Source: Ketobacter sp964016105 (GTDB lineage: Bacteria; Pseudomonadota; Gammaproteobacteria; Pseudomonadales; Ketobacteraceae). From it: a stretch of DNA of 64,000 nucleotides. Below are positions 1 through 8,824 of the stretch, piece by piece; position 1 is the stretch's first letter; each line of letters opens with the position of its first letter. The DNA lies in contig CAXHEX010000005.1 of assembly GCA_964016105.1 (NCBI GenBank), forward strand, positions 238,822 to 302,821. Direction: 5' to 3'. Made by a program: the position numbers and the translations under genes. The notes beneath the pieces were generated by a model. It worked only from the letters and a program-made list of their open reading frames with translations, had not been told where the DNA came from and ran no database searches.

Positions 1-21
1 ACGGTCGAACAGTGATTCCAT
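1..21 (-). CDS. hflX: HflX GTPase, N-terminal fragment (7 codons, cut by window edge)
   Basis: On the minus strand an ATG at 21 opens a frame reading MESLFDR before the window ends. A start of the form xxLFxRP followed by a Gly/Glu-rich stretch is typical of HflX, and hflX follows hfq directly in most gammaproteobacteria. HflX is a ribosome-binding GTPase that splits stalled 70S ribosomes. Only the position downstream of hfq and seven residues support the call, so it rests mainly on synteny. No strong Shine-Dalgarno is visible in the 58 bases between the hfq stop and this ATG. Confidence 0.45.
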
Positions 22-79
22 TTAACGAGGATCTTGCTCTCGGTTTGGACCAGGGCAAATCAGCTGACGTGCTTGGATT

Positions 80-343
80 TTATATCCCTGCGTCGCTGTT
101 TCCGCCTTCGTGACCACCGCGCTCACCGCTGTGGGCACGAGGATTGCGGGCGGGTACCACTGTGGAAATGGCGTGCTTATACACCATTTGATTCACAGTA
201 TTTCGCAATAGGACCACGTATTGGTCAAAAGACTCTACTTGGCCCTGTAATTTGATGCCGTTAACCAGGAAGATAGATACGGGAATGCGTTCTTTACGTA
301 AAGCATTTAGGAAAGGGTCTTGTAGACTATGCCCCTTAGACAT
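80..343 (-). CDS. hfq: RNA chaperone Hfq
   Basis: Hfq is the hexameric Sm-like chaperone that pairs small RNAs with mRNAs in the cytoplasm. The 87-residue product starts MSKGHSLQDPFLNALRK and has the Sm1 segment around residues 8-50 (VSIFLVNGIKLQGQVESFD) and the Sm2 signature YKHAISTVVP around residues 55-65. A short His/Gly/Glu-rich tail follows, the usual disordered C-terminus, of about the length seen in Pseudomonas. It is the last complete gene of the amiB-mutL-miaA-hfq series and lies 65 bases after the miaA stop. The family assignment is certain. Confidence 0.98.
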   Translation of the reverse strand: MSKGHSLQDPFLNALRKERIPVSIFLVNGIKLQGQVESFDQYVVLLRNTVNQMVYKHAISTVVPARNPRAHSGERGGHEGGNSDAGI

Positions 344-408
344 AATTTTTCTCCTTTTTGTGGCCCAAACTCGGGCTAAAAGATCTCAAAACAGTCAAAC
401 AAATAGGT

Positions 409-1392
409 TCAACCAGATAACGTCGGCTTTGATAGCATGTCTTCCAGGGGCAAAATTTTCAAGACCTTTTGCATTAAATTTGCCTCGCTGGAATCCAACC
501 AATGCAAGCCGCTCCAACTTCGTAACCAGGTTATCTGGCGTTTCGCCAACTGACGAGTTGCGATAATCCCTCGCTCCTCCATTTCAGCGTAGCTTATTTT
601 GCCATCCAGACAATCCCACACCTGCCGATATCCCACGGCGCGCATGGAAGGCATCTCGGGTTGGAGGTCACCACGCTCATAAAGTCCCTTGACCTCATCA
701 TACAAACCCAGGGTCAACATTTCGCGAAATCGCTGTGCGATTCTATCATGCAGAACAGCCCGGTCTGTTGGACTAATGGCTATATTGACTATATTGAAAG
801 GACATTGTTCATTTTTTTGTTGCGCTTGCCACTGGGAAAGACTTTTTCCGGTTCCGCGATAGACTTCCAACGCTCTCTGAATACGCTGGCTGTCATTGGG
901 ATGCAACCGGGCCGCCGACCTGGGGTCAACCTGCTGCAACTGTTCGTGAACGTGGGGCCACCCCCTCTGTTCCGCCAATGCCAAAATTTGCTGACGAATT
1001 ACCGGGTTAGCCGCTGGTAGTGCTGCAATCCCTTCACGTAACACTTTGAAATACAGCATGGTCCCGCCCACCAACAGCGGGATCCGGCCTTGATTTCTGA
1101 TGTCTGCCATTTCCACCAGAGCATCACGGCGAAAGTCGGCTGCAGAATAACTCTCTGCCGGATCCAAAAAATCAATCAACCTGTGGGGTGCTTTGGCCAG
1201 GGTATCCCCATCCGGTTTTGCGGTGCCAATGTCCATACCTTTGTAAATCAAGGCCGAATCCACACTGATAATATCCATGGGGAAGCGTTGCACCAGCTCC
1301 ACCGCCAAAGCGGTTTTACCAGAAGCGGTGGGCCCCATAAGAAATATGGCCCAGGGTTTATTGGGGTCCGGACCGGTGACAGGGTCTGACAT
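409..1392 (-). CDS. miaA: tRNA dimethylallyltransferase MiaA
   Basis: MiaA transfers a dimethylallyl group to N6 of A37 in tRNAs that read codons starting with U. The 327-residue protein has the P-loop GPTASGKT at residues 20-27 and the conserved DSALIYKGMDIGTAKP segment just after it, which carries the catalytic Asp. VGGTMLYFKVL and the tRNA-binding LHPNDSQRIQRALEV block follow in the usual order. The start codon shares one base with the mutL stop (TGATG arrangement), so translation is probably coupled. Length and gene order (mutL, miaA, hfq) are those of the family in gammaproteobacteria. Confidence 0.97.
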   Translation of the reverse strand: MSDPVTGPDPNKPWAIFLMGPTASGKTALAVELVQRFPMDIISVDSALIYKGMDIGTAKPDGDTLAKAPHRLIDFLDPAESYSAADFRRDALVEMADIRNQGRIPLLVGGTMLYFKVLREGIAALPAANPVIRQQILALAEQRGWPHVHEQLQQVDPRSAARLHPNDSQRIQRALEVYRGTGKSLSQWQAQQKNEQCPFNIVNIAISPTDRAVLHDRIAQRFREMLTLGLYDEVKGLYERGDLQPEMPSMRAVGYRQVWDCLDGKISYAEMEERGIIATRQLAKRQITWLRSWSGLHWLDSSEANLMQKVLKILPLEDMLSKPTLSG

Positions 1393-3266
1393 CAGCGCCC
1401 CCGCAAAAATAATTTGTCCAGCTCCGATATGGATAGCTGGGTCCAGGTGGGCCGGCCATGGTTACATTGACCACTGCGTTCAGTCACTTCCATATCCCGC
1501 AGCAAGGCGTTCATTTCTGGTACAGTTAACTTACGATTGGCACGCACGGACCCATGGCAAGCCATGGTGGCAAGCAATTCGTTAAGGCTTTCGTCAATTC
1601 GATCACTGCTGCCCTGGGCAACAATATCCGACAACACGTCCCTTACCAGGCTTTCAGTGTTGCCATTGCGCAATAGAATGGGCAACTCACGCACCAGTAT
1701 GCTTTCAGGGCCGGCCCGCTGAATCAAAAAACCCAAACGCTGAAACAAATCCCCGTGTTCTTCCGCACAGTCCGCTTCCTTGCTGCTCACCGCCAGGGTC
1801 AGAGGCACCAGCAACGGTTGGGCTCGGATTTTATCCTGCTGCCAACTGTTTTTAAGACGCTCATAGGTTATTCGCTCATGGGCAGCATGCATATCCACCA
1901 GCACCAACCCTTCCCGATTCTGGGCCAGGATATAAACCCCGTGCAGTTGGGCTAAGGCAAAACCCAGGGGCGGAACCGATTGGGGATCATCATCCATGGA
2001 TGGGGCATCCCCATTCAAACCCATGGCCTGGGCTTGATCGGAGTCCGGATGAAAACGGGAATAGGCACCCATGGTTTCTGCCACCTGGGCTGGCGAAACA
2101 CTGCCACTGCCAGTTCGACTTTGAAAAGATAGGGTGTTTTGCTGACGCATTTCTCCCGCTCCGCCACTTAATGTCGGGGATGCAACACTACCGTGAGGCG
2201 ATACCAGCTCAGACTCCATTTGTGTGGATGCCACCGGCATCCCCTGGGACTTCATGTGGTCCGGTGTTAGCTCCGCTATGGCACGATGCAATGACCGAAA
2301 CAAGAAATCGTGAACCTGGCGGCTTTCTCGAAAACGTACTTCGTTTTTGGTTGGGTGCACATTAACGTCTACCCCTTTTGGGTCCAACTCCAGATACAAT
2401 ACAAAGGCTGCATGACGACCGTGATACATCACGTCGCGATAGGCTTGTCGCACCGCGTGGTTCACCACCTTATCCTTAACCACTCGGCCATTAACAAAGA
2501 AATACTGTAAATCCGCCTGACTGCGGGAAAAAGTAGGCAGCCCTAACCAACCCCAAAGCCGAAGCTCTCCCACTTCAGTATCCATTCGTACCGCGTTTTC
2601 TATAAACGCTGGCCCGCACAATGCCGCCACCCGGCGATCCTGCTCCTGCTCACTGAGCGCAGGCTTTAGGCTATGCACCAGCCGCTGGTTATGGCGTAAC
2701 TGGAAGCCCACGTTGAAATTCCCCAAAGCCAGCCGCTTCACCACCTCGTCCAGGTGGTTGAATTCGGTTTTTTCCGTGCGCAGAAATTTACGCCGCGCCG
2801 GTGTGTTAAAAAACAAATCCCGCACTTCCACCGTGGTGCCTCTGGGGTGGGCAGAGGCACTCAGGGACGCCTCCATATCGCGCCCCTCCGCCTGCACCTG
2901 CCAACCGGCTCCAGTTTCATCGGCACTGGAAATCAAACTTAAGCGGGCTACAGAACTGATGCTGGCCAGTGCTTCGCCACGAAATCCCAAAGTCGCCACC
3001 CCTTCCAAATCATCCAGATCATGGATTTTGCTGGTGGCATGACGGGCAATGGTCAAAGGCAAATCATCCTGCTCAACGCCACCTCCATTATCACGCACAC
3101 GAATCAGTTTCACCCCGCCCTGCTCGATATCCAATTCCAGGCGAGTGGCACCCGCATCCAAACTGTTTTCCAGCAGTTCTTTCACCACAGAAGCGGGTCT
3201 TTCCACCACTTCTCCTGCGGCAATTTGATTAGACAGGCGCGGGGACAGGCGATTTATTTTTGCCAA
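1392..3266 (-). CDS. mutL: DNA mismatch repair protein MutL
   Basis: MutL couples mismatch recognition by MutS to strand incision. The 624-residue protein has the GHKL ATPase motifs ENSLDAGAT (about residues 34-42), DNGGG and GFRGEALASI, a Ser/Pro/Gly-rich linker around 330-430, and a C-terminal dimerisation domain. That domain carries DMHAAHERITYE (about residue 456), which fits the endonuclease motif DQHA(X)2E(X)4E, plus ACHGSVRA and CNHGRP, close to the other conserved endonuclease motifs. This is the nicking type of MutL found in species without MutH, as in Pseudomonas. It starts 89 bases after amiB and overlaps miaA by one base. Confidence 0.97.
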   Translation of the reverse strand: MAKINRLSPRLSNQIAAGEVVERPASVVKELLENSLDAGATRLELDIEQGGVKLIRVRDNGGGVEQDDLPLTIARHATSKIHDLDDLEGVATLGFRGEALASISSVARLSLISSADETGAGWQVQAEGRDMEASLSASAHPRGTTVEVRDLFFNTPARRKFLRTEKTEFNHLDEVVKRLALGNFNVGFQLRHNQRLVHSLKPALSEQEQDRRVAALCGPAFIENAVRMDTEVGELRLWGWLGLPTFSRSQADLQYFFVNGRVVKDKVVNHAVRQAYRDVMYHGRHAAFVLYLELDPKGVDVNVHPTKNEVRFRESRQVHDFLFRSLHRAIAELTPDHMKSQGMPVASTQMESELVSPHGSVASPTLSGGAGEMRQQNTLSFQSRTGSGSVSPAQVAETMGAYSRFHPDSDQAQAMGLNGDAPSMDDDPQSVPPLGFALAQLHGVYILAQNREGLVLVDMHAAHERITYERLKNSWQQDKIRAQPLLVPLTLAVSSKEADCAEEHGDLFQRLGFLIQRAGPESILVRELPILLRNGNTESLVRDVLSDIVAQGSSDRIDESLNELLATMACHGSVRANRKLTVPEMNALLRDMEVTERSGQCNHGRPTWTQLSISELDKLFLRGR

Positions 3267-3303
3267 TATCGGGTTCTCACATTGGTATCACATTGGTAAA
3301 TGA

Positions 3304-3329
3304 AATGAAGCCAGCAAGCTGGCTTCATT
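3304..3329 (-). terminator. 12-bp perfect hairpin between amiB and mutL
   Basis: The two arms AATGAAGCCAGC and GCTGGCTTCATT are exact reverse complements separated by two bases, giving a 12-bp stem. It lies after the amiB stop and before the mutL start on the transcribed minus strand. The downstream U-run is poor (UUUC, then AUUU), so it could be a weak terminator, an attenuator limiting readthrough into mutL, or an mRNA-stabilising 3' hairpin of amiB. The stem is seen; its function is inferred. Confidence 0.5.
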
Positions 3330-3355
3330 CACAGGTTTAATTAAGCAGATGATAA

Positions 3356-4756
3356 TCAGGAGTTGGGAATACGCAACACCTGACCCACTCGAATCATGTG
3401 GTGGTTCTTGAGGTCATTATACCGCATTAAAGACGCCATATTGACCTGATACCGTTGCGCAATTTCTGATAGGGTCTCGCCCTGGGCTATACGGTGCTTG
3501 GCCGCCTGACGCAGCAGCTTACGAGCAGCGAAGTAGCTGCCAGGTGGCGGATGTTGATCAAAATAAGCAATAACACCGCGACTGATCGCCCTTGATAATT
3601 TAATCTGATGTTTTTGCGAACGTAATTTACTCTCCTCGGAGGGATTAGAAATAAACCCCGTTTCCACCAGGATGGAGGGGATATTGGGGGACTTCAATAC
3701 GGCGAACCCCGCCTGCTCCAAATGCGGTTTATGCAAACGGGTTACGGTTCCCATTTCCCTCAGAACCATACCCCCCACTTTAATGCTGTGCTCCATACTT
3801 CCGTCCATGGCCAGATCGTAGATCACCTTATTCACCATGGGATCCTTATGGTCAATGGAAACACCGCCCAGCTCATCCACTCTGTTTTCTCTCTCCGCCA
3901 ACACCCTAGCCAGTGTACTTGTGGCGCCTTGACGGGACAGGGCGAAAACCGACGCTCCGCGGGCCTTTCGGTTGTCAAAAGCATCCGCGTGGATGGACAC
4001 AAACAGATCAGCTTTATACTGCTTGCGCGCTATCTCGCGCCGATTTGCCAGGGTAATAAAACGATCATCTTTGCGCACCATCACTGGCTCGATGCCTTTT
4101 TCGGCCTTAAGCACATTGTAAATGCGACGGGCAATTTGCAGCACCACGTCCTTTTCCTTGGTGCCCCTTGGCCCGATGGCCCCGGGATCATCTCCGCCAT
4201 GGCCCGCGTCTATGGCCACCACAATGCTGCGCCCACCGGATACGCTGGTGGAATCTTCGTGGACCGGGGGTTTAGGCGCAGGCCGAGCCTGTTTAAATGG
4301 CTTGACCGCAGGAGAGCTGCCCAATTGCTTAAGATCAATGACCAAACGATAGCCATAGTTCTGGTTAGGTTTTAACAAAAAGCTTTTTGGCCTCAGCTTA
4401 CCATTGAGATCCAACACCACCCGAAGGTCACCATTAGCCTGTGGAGCGCTGCGCACATTACGGAGAGGGCCATCATTGAATGTAGCCAAATCCAGTGCAG
4501 CGCTTTTATTGGTATTGGGGATATCGATTACCACCCGGTCCGGGTTACTGAGGGTAAACAGGTGGTGCTTTACCGGGCCAGTGAGATCAAACACCACCCG
4601 GGTATCGTTGCCAGAGTTCGACGCCCTCACCCCTTTGATGGTTTCCTTAGCCCAAATATTTGCCCCATTGATGGCCAGCAGCAATATCACCACCGAACGC
4701 AAAAAAGGCTGCCATGACTTCTTCATACTCTGTTTCAATCTTCGTCCTAACCTCAT
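3356..4756 (-). CDS. amiB: N-acetylmuramoyl-L-alanine amidase AmiB (AMIN, amidase_3, LysM)
   Basis: This is a periplasmic zinc amidase that cleaves septal peptidoglycan during daughter-cell separation. The 466-residue precursor has a signal segment (SVVILLLAINGANIWA), an AMIN targeting domain at about residues 38-135, a Pro-rich linker, a catalytic amidase_3 domain from about 178 to 400 and a C-terminal LysM domain (about 420-465). The likely zinc ligands are visible in AGHGGDDPGAIG, SIHADAF and ILVETGFISN. AmiB-type enzymes normally require an EnvC- or NlpD-like activator; none is seen here. The start at 4756 is used; the ATG at 4726, beginning MKKSWQPF, also gives a good signal peptide. It follows tsaE by 52 bases. 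Confidence 0.95.
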   Translation of the reverse strand: MRLGRRLKQSMKKSWQPFLRSVVILLLAINGANIWAKETIKGVRASNSGNDTRVVFDLTGPVKHHLFTLSNPDRVVIDIPNTNKSAALDLATFNDGPLRNVRSAPQANGDLRVVLDLNGKLRPKSFLLKPNQNYGYRLVIDLKQLGSSPAVKPFKQARPAPKPPVHEDSTSVSGGRSIVVAIDAGHGGDDPGAIGPRGTKEKDVVLQIARRIYNVLKAEKGIEPVMVRKDDRFITLANRREIARKQYKADLFVSIHADAFDNRKARGASVFALSRQGATSTLARVLAERENRVDELGGVSIDHKDPMVNKVIYDLAMDGSMEHSIKVGGMVLREMGTVTRLHKPHLEQAGFAVLKSPNIPSILVETGFISNPSEESKLRSQKHQIKLSRAISRGVIAYFDQHPPPGSYFAARKLLRQAAKHRIAQGETLSEIAQRYQVNMASLMRYNDLKNHHMIRVGQVLRIPNS

Positions 4757-4808
4757 GAGCTTACTTGGCTTTGTCCATCTCTCTTTTTAGGCTTTTTTTA
4801 TCTTACGG

Positions 4809-5288
4809 TCAAATTTTCGTTAATTCGCCTAACAGGTTTTGGCCCTTTTTGCCGATGGCTTTGACTTGGGCCCGACGCTGATGGTTACCATCCTTTACCC
4901 GGTTCAGTGTGACCACCAAATCCGCAGCGGGAATCCGATCCCCACCTCGCTCAGGCCACTCAATCAAACAGACAACGCCATCCGCAAAATAATCCCTTAT
5001 CCCCATAAACTCCAATTCTTCAGGGTCTGACAGTCGGTATAGGTCGAAGTGGTAAACCGCCAACTCACCGATCTGATAGGGTTCCACCAGGGTATAGGTT
5101 GGACTCTTAACCGAACCTGAATGACCCAAAGCCTGAATCAAAAAGCGGCTGAGCGTGGTCTTGCCCGCACCCAAGTCACCTTCCAGGTAGATAATGCCCC
5201 CAAGGCGCAGCCCCTGGGCCAACCGCTCTCCCAACTCCTGAGTATCAGCTTCTGTATTAACATCAAGGCATAATGTATCTGTTGTCAT
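4809..5288 (-). CDS. tsaE: tRNA threonylcarbamoyladenosine biosynthesis ATPase TsaE
   Basis: TsaE is the small P-loop ATPase of the TsaB-TsaD-TsaE complex that makes t6A37 in ANN-decoding tRNAs. The 159-residue protein has Walker A GDLGAGKTTLSRF at about residues 39-51, the conserved SPTYTLVEPY segment, HFDLYRL and LIEWPERGG, in family order and at the usual length. It starts 14 bases after the nnr stop and precedes amiB, the standard gammaproteobacterial arrangement nnr-tsaE-amiB-mutL. Confidence 0.96.
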   Translation of the reverse strand: MTTDTLCLDVNTEADTQELGERLAQGLRLGGIIYLEGDLGAGKTTLSRFLIQALGHSGSVKSPTYTLVEPYQIGELAVYHFDLYRLSDPEELEFMGIRDYFADGVVCLIEWPERGGDRIPAADLVVTLNRVKDGNHQRRAQVKAIGKKGQNLLGELTKI

Positions 5289-5302
5289 ATGGCCGCCACT
5301 AA

Positions 5303-6829
5303 CTATTGGTTAACCAATTTTCTCATGTGGGGCATCAAATCCGTTGCCAACAAGCCCCGCTGCCCACCCTGTTGGGTGGCCCGGTCCCCTGCGGCGGCAT
5401 GGACCCATACACCGGTTGCGGCCGCCTTACCCAAGTCAAGCCCCTGGGCCAATAGACCACCAATAGCACCGCTCAACACATCACCCATACCACCACTGGC
5501 CATTCCCGGATTACCGGAATGGCACACCCAGACCGAGCCATTCTGCTCCGCAATTAAGCTGCCAGCCCCCTTGAGCACCACCGAGCCACCGTACATCTGC
5601 TGTAGGTGACGAACCGCTTCAAACCGATCCTGCTGGGAATCAACCTGGGCTTCGCCCGCCAATCGGGCCGCCTCTCCTGGATGTGGCGTTAATACCCAAT
5701 TACCCCGTTTGGCTATCTGCAAACCTTCCTGCCTCCATTGGGCAAGTAAGTTCAAACCATCGGCATCTAACACCAGGGGTAAATTGGTTGCCAGCGCCTG
5801 TCGCAACAGGTGCTTACCCCACTCCTGCTGTCCTATTCCGGGCCCAACCACAATTACATCGGCTTTGGCCAACAGTGGAGCGATATTACCCCCGGTTTCC
5901 TGGCCCAGAACCATACACTCGGGCCGACGAGCCAAAATGGAGGCAATATGCTGGGGCCGTGTTACCACAGAAATCAAGCCGCAGCCCACTCTGCCTGCGG
6001 CTTCCGCCGCCATGGCCACAGCGCCGCCCATACCGAGATCACCACCAATGACCAATACATGGCCATTTTTACCCTTGTGGGACAGCCTGGAGCGTGGCGG
6101 CAACCATTGGGCCACATGACTCGCTCCCACCAACCTGGCGTCCGCAGGCACCTGATCCAACACCACTTTGGGAACCGACAAAGAGGCAAACACCACCTCG
6201 CCCACATAGTCAGGAGCCTGGCCTGTGAACATGCCTTGCTTCAGGCCAATAAAGCTTACGGTACAATCCGCTTTCACTGCGGTACCCAGCACTACGCCGG
6301 TATCCGAACAAAGACCCGACGGTATATCCACCGCCAACACCGGCAAGCCGCTACTATTGATCTTCTCTATGGCAGCCGCGCAGTCAGGGCGCACAGCACC
6401 GTTCAGCCCCGTGCCCAGCAACGCATCCACCACCACATCGCCTGCGAAGCTTAACTCTTCATTAAAGGGCTCGAAAGAAGCGCCCGCGCTTTCCGCGAAC
6501 TCGAAAGCGGTAAGGGCATCACCTTGGATTTTATTGGTATTGCCCAACTGAATCACGTGGGCCTCCAAGCCGGCTTTCTCGGCCAATGCGGCAACGATAT
6601 AGCCGTCACCGCCGTTGTTACCGGCACCGCAAAAAACCACAATACGGGTGGCGTCAGGCCAGCGATCACGCATTAAGTCAAAGCACGCCTGCCCCGCTCG
6701 GCTCATCAAATCAAAACCCGCTATGCCCTGTTCCTGAATGGCAATTCGGTCAAGCTCACGAACACCGGCTGCAAGATAAAGGGAAGAAGGCAATTGGCTG
6801 GTATACTGTTTGGACGTTTCAACGGTCAC
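5303..6829 (-). CDS. nnr: Bifunctional NAD(P)H-hydrate epimerase / ADP-dependent dehydratase
   Basis: The protein repairs hydrated NADH and NADPH. Its N-terminal NnrE domain epimerises the R and S hydrates, and its C-terminal NnrD domain dehydrates the S form using ADP. In the 508 residues the NnrE half (about 15-220) carries GAGNNGGDGY, and the NnrD half (about 235-505) carries VIGGDLGMGG, LTPHPGEAARL and GGMGDVLSGAIGG. The start is GTG at 6829 with AAGGAA seven bases upstream; a nearby ATG is out of frame. The gene is divergent from queG across a short shared upstream region, so both promoters must lie there or inside the neighbour. Confidence 0.95.
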   Translation of the reverse strand: MTVETSKQYTSQLPSSLYLAAGVRELDRIAIQEQGIAGFDLMSRAGQACFDLMRDRWPDATRIVVFCGAGNNGGDGYIVAALAEKAGLEAHVIQLGNTNKIQGDALTAFEFAESAGASFEPFNEELSFAGDVVVDALLGTGLNGAVRPDCAAAIEKINSSGLPVLAVDIPSGLCSDTGVVLGTAVKADCTVSFIGLKQGMFTGQAPDYVGEVVFASLSVPKVVLDQVPADARLVGASHVAQWLPPRSRLSHKGKNGHVLVIGGDLGMGGAVAMAAEAAGRVGCGLISVVTRPQHIASILARRPECMVLGQETGGNIAPLLAKADVIVVGPGIGQQEWGKHLLRQALATNLPLVLDADGLNLLAQWRQEGLQIAKRGNWVLTPHPGEAARLAGEAQVDSQQDRFEAVRHLQQMYGGSVVLKGAGSLIAEQNGSVWVCHSGNPGMASGGMGDVLSGAIGGLLAQGLDLGKAAATGVWVHAAAGDRATQQGGQRGLLATDLMPHMRKLVNQ

Positions 6830-6895
6830 GGCGCATTTCCTTAATCAAGGGCAAGATAAAGAGCGCATTTTATAACATTGGTTTTGTCACTTCTA

Positions 6896-7993
6896 ATGAC
6901 TGATTCAAAACACAACGCCTCACCTGACGCTCAGACTTTGGACTACCCAAAGCTGGTGCAACAAATAAAATTCTGGGGGCAGCAAATGGGCTTTCAGAAA
7001 ATTGCCATTAGCCCCGCCCACACAGGAAAACACGAAGGCCATTTAGAGCGCTGGCTGGAGGCCAACTTTCACGGTGAAATGGACTACATGGCACGCCATG
7101 GCAGCAAACGCAGCCGACCAGACCTGTTACAACCGGGCACTATTCGAGTGATAACAGCTCGAATGGATTACTTGCCCGCCGACAGCCGTATTAAAGAAAT
7201 ACTGAACGACAACAGCAAAGCCTACATTTCCCGCTATAGCTTGGGTCGGGATTACCACAAGCTGATACGCAAGCGTTTAACAAACCTGGCCAAAAAGGTG
7301 GAACAACAAATTGGCCCTTTTGGCTACCGCGCCTTTGTGGACAGCGCCCCGGTGCTGGAAAAAGCCCTTGCAGAGCAAGCGGGCTTAGGTTGGATTGGCA
7401 AGCATACGTTACTGCTGGACCGTGAAGCCGGGTCCTGGTTTTTTCTAGGAGAAATCTACACCGACCTGCCTTTGCCCGTGGATGAACCGGTGCACCAACA
7501 CTGCGGCACCTGTCAGGCCTGTATTGATATCTGCCCCACTCAAGCCATTGTGGCACCCTACCAATTGGATTCACGCCGCTGTATTTCCTACCTCACCATC
7601 GAGTTACACGGCCCCATTCCCGAAGCCCTACGCAAACCCATGGGCAACCGGGTATTCGGCTGCGATGATTGCCAACTGGTGTGTCCTTGGAATCGATTTG
7701 CCAAAGTCACCCAAGAGCCGGATTTTTTACCGCGAGAGCCTTTGGCCCATGCGTCGTTAGTTGAATTGTTTTTATGGGATGAAGCAACCTTTCTTAAAAA
7801 AACAGAGGGCTCAGCCATAAGACGGATTGGTTATCAACGCTGGTTGCGGAATTTAGCGGTGGGGTTGGGTAATGGGCCTTACTCACCACAGGCAGTGGAC
7901 GCATTACGCGCGCAACTGCCCGTGGCTACAGATATGGTGAAGGAACATATTCAGTGGGCTTTGGATCAGCTTTTGATAAAAGTCTCACGATAG
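6896..7993 (+). CDS. queG: Epoxyqueuosine reductase QueG
   Basis: QueG performs the last step of queuosine synthesis, reducing epoxyqueuosine in tRNA with a cobalamin and two [4Fe-4S] clusters. The product of about 365 residues contains the family segment GWIGKHTLLL and two clustered cysteine motifs, CGTCQACIDICP and CDDCQLVCPW, with RRCISYLTIE between them. A HEAT-like helical end follows. The ATG at 6896 is preferred; a longer frame could start at a TTG at 6878. Its 3' end overlaps that of convergent orn by 28 bases. Neighbours nnr and orn match the Pseudomonas order. Confidence 0.95.
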   Translation: MTDSKHNASPDAQTLDYPKLVQQIKFWGQQMGFQKIAISPAHTGKHEGHLERWLEANFHGEMDYMARHGSKRSRPDLLQPGTIRVITARMDYLPADSRIKEILNDNSKAYISRYSLGRDYHKLIRKRLTNLAKKVEQQIGPFGYRAFVDSAPVLEKALAEQAGLGWIGKHTLLLDREAGSWFFLGEIYTDLPLPVDEPVHQHCGTCQACIDICPTQAIVAPYQLDSRRCISYLTIELHGPIPEALRKPMGNRVFGCDDCQLVCPWNRFAKVTQEPDFLPREPLAHASLVELFLWDEATFLKKTEGSAIRRIGYQRWLRNLAVGLGNGPYSPQAVDALRAQLPVATDMVKEHIQWALDQLLIKVSR

Positions 7994-8514
7994 TGCTTCA
8001 ACTCCGCAATGGACTCGCGAATATCATCCAGCGCCAAATGGGTGGCGGATTTCTTGAATCCTTCCATGGCAGCAGGATTCCAACGCCGGGCCAATTCTTT
8101 TAACGTGCTCACATCCAGATTGCGGTAGTGAAAGTACTCTTCCAGCTTCGGCATGTAGCGATAAAGAAAACGGCGATCCTGACAAATGCTGTTGCCACAC
8201 ATGGGCGAAGCCCGGCCATCCACCCACTGGCTAAGAAATTCCAGGGTAGCCTGCTCCGCCTGCTGCTCATTGACCTGACTGTCTTTCACTCTTTGGGTAA
8301 GCCCGGATTTACCATGCTGGGTAGTGCACCACTCGTCCATTTTGTTCAGGGTTTCATCGCTCTGATGAACCGCCAATACCGGGCCTTCTGCCAGCAGATT
8401 CAAATCCGCATCCGTAACAATGGTAGCGATTTCAATAATCACGTCGCTGTCGGGATCCAGCCCGGTCATTTCCAAGTCGATCCAGATCAGATTATTTTTG
8501 CGGTCAGTGGTCAT
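7966..8514 (-). CDS. orn: Oligoribonuclease Orn
   Basis: Orn is the 3'-5' exonuclease that degrades 2-5 nt RNAs and, in Pseudomonas, the pGpG produced when EAL phosphodiesterases open c-di-GMP. That makes it relevant to the many GGDEF/EAL proteins in this window. The 182-residue product has the DEDDh exonuclease motifs: WIDLEMTGLD near the N-terminus, the central FLYRYMPKLEEYFHYR region, and HLALDDIRESI near the C-terminus. Length and sequence are typical. It is convergent with queG and shares 28 bases of 3' end with it. Confidence 0.97.
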   Translation of the reverse strand: MTTDRKNNLIWIDLEMTGLDPDSDVIIEIATIVTDADLNLLAEGPVLAVHQSDETLNKMDEWCTTQHGKSGLTQRVKDSQVNEQQAEQATLEFLSQWVDGRASPMCGNSICQDRRFLYRYMPKLEEYFHYRNLDVSTLKELARRWNPAAMEGFKKSATHLALDDIRESIAELKHYRETFIKS

Positions 8515-8551
8515 CAGTGGTCCTTATTTTCAAAAAGTGTGGCAGCCAAAC

Positions 8552-8728
8552 GGGGGTATCGGGGTGTTTCCAGGGCACGGATACTTGGCCTTCGGCTACC
8601 CTGCGCTTCTCAGATTAAGCGGCGCCAGGGCAACTCGCGCTTCGCGCTCAAACACTCCCTGGCTTCACCCGCTTAATCTTGCGATGCTCGGCTGCGTAAA
8701 AGTGCCCTGGAAACACCCCGACACCCCC
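8552..8728. repeat. 177-bp nested inverted-repeat element between orn and rsgA
   Basis: Arms 8552-8578 and 8702-8728 are 27-base reverse complements with one mismatch that would be G:U in RNA. Inside lie further pairs in the same nested order: 8612-8622 with 8669-8679 (AGATTAAGCGG / CCGCTTAATCT, exact), 8624-8630 with 8657-8663 (GCCAGGG / CCCTGGC, exact) and an apical GCGC-TTC-GCGC at 8637-8647. No transposase or good ORF is present. It could be a MITE-like or REP-like dispersed element, or a structured RNA. The pairing is seen directly; the class is not known. Confidence 0.75.
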
Positions 8729-8730
8729 TC

Positions 8731-8747
8731 GTTAGGAGAATAGCCCT
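8731..8747. repeat. 17-base sequence repeated inverted at 18139-18155
   Basis: GTTAGGAGAATAGCCCT here is an exact reverse complement of 18139-18155, another intergenic site. It abuts the right end of the large inverted-repeat element, so it may be the flank or terminal part of a dispersed repeat. About 0.2 exact 17-base coincidences are expected by chance in a window this size, so one match is suggestive only. Confidence 0.4.
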
Positions 8748-8824
8748 AGAAACATCCCCAGTTGTGCAAGCAACTCATTAAAGTAGAATAGCCTAGATAG
8801 CGAATTGTGACCCTATAGGCCTTT

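Noticed and set aside
8128..8743. Plus-strand open frames over orn and the inverted repeat
   Set aside because: They are antisense to orn and run through the palindrome; products show no protein signature.
8552..8747. Integron attC site
   Set aside because: The palindrome is long enough, but the flanking GTTAGGA does not fit the GTTRRRY core, and no integrase or cassette array is present.
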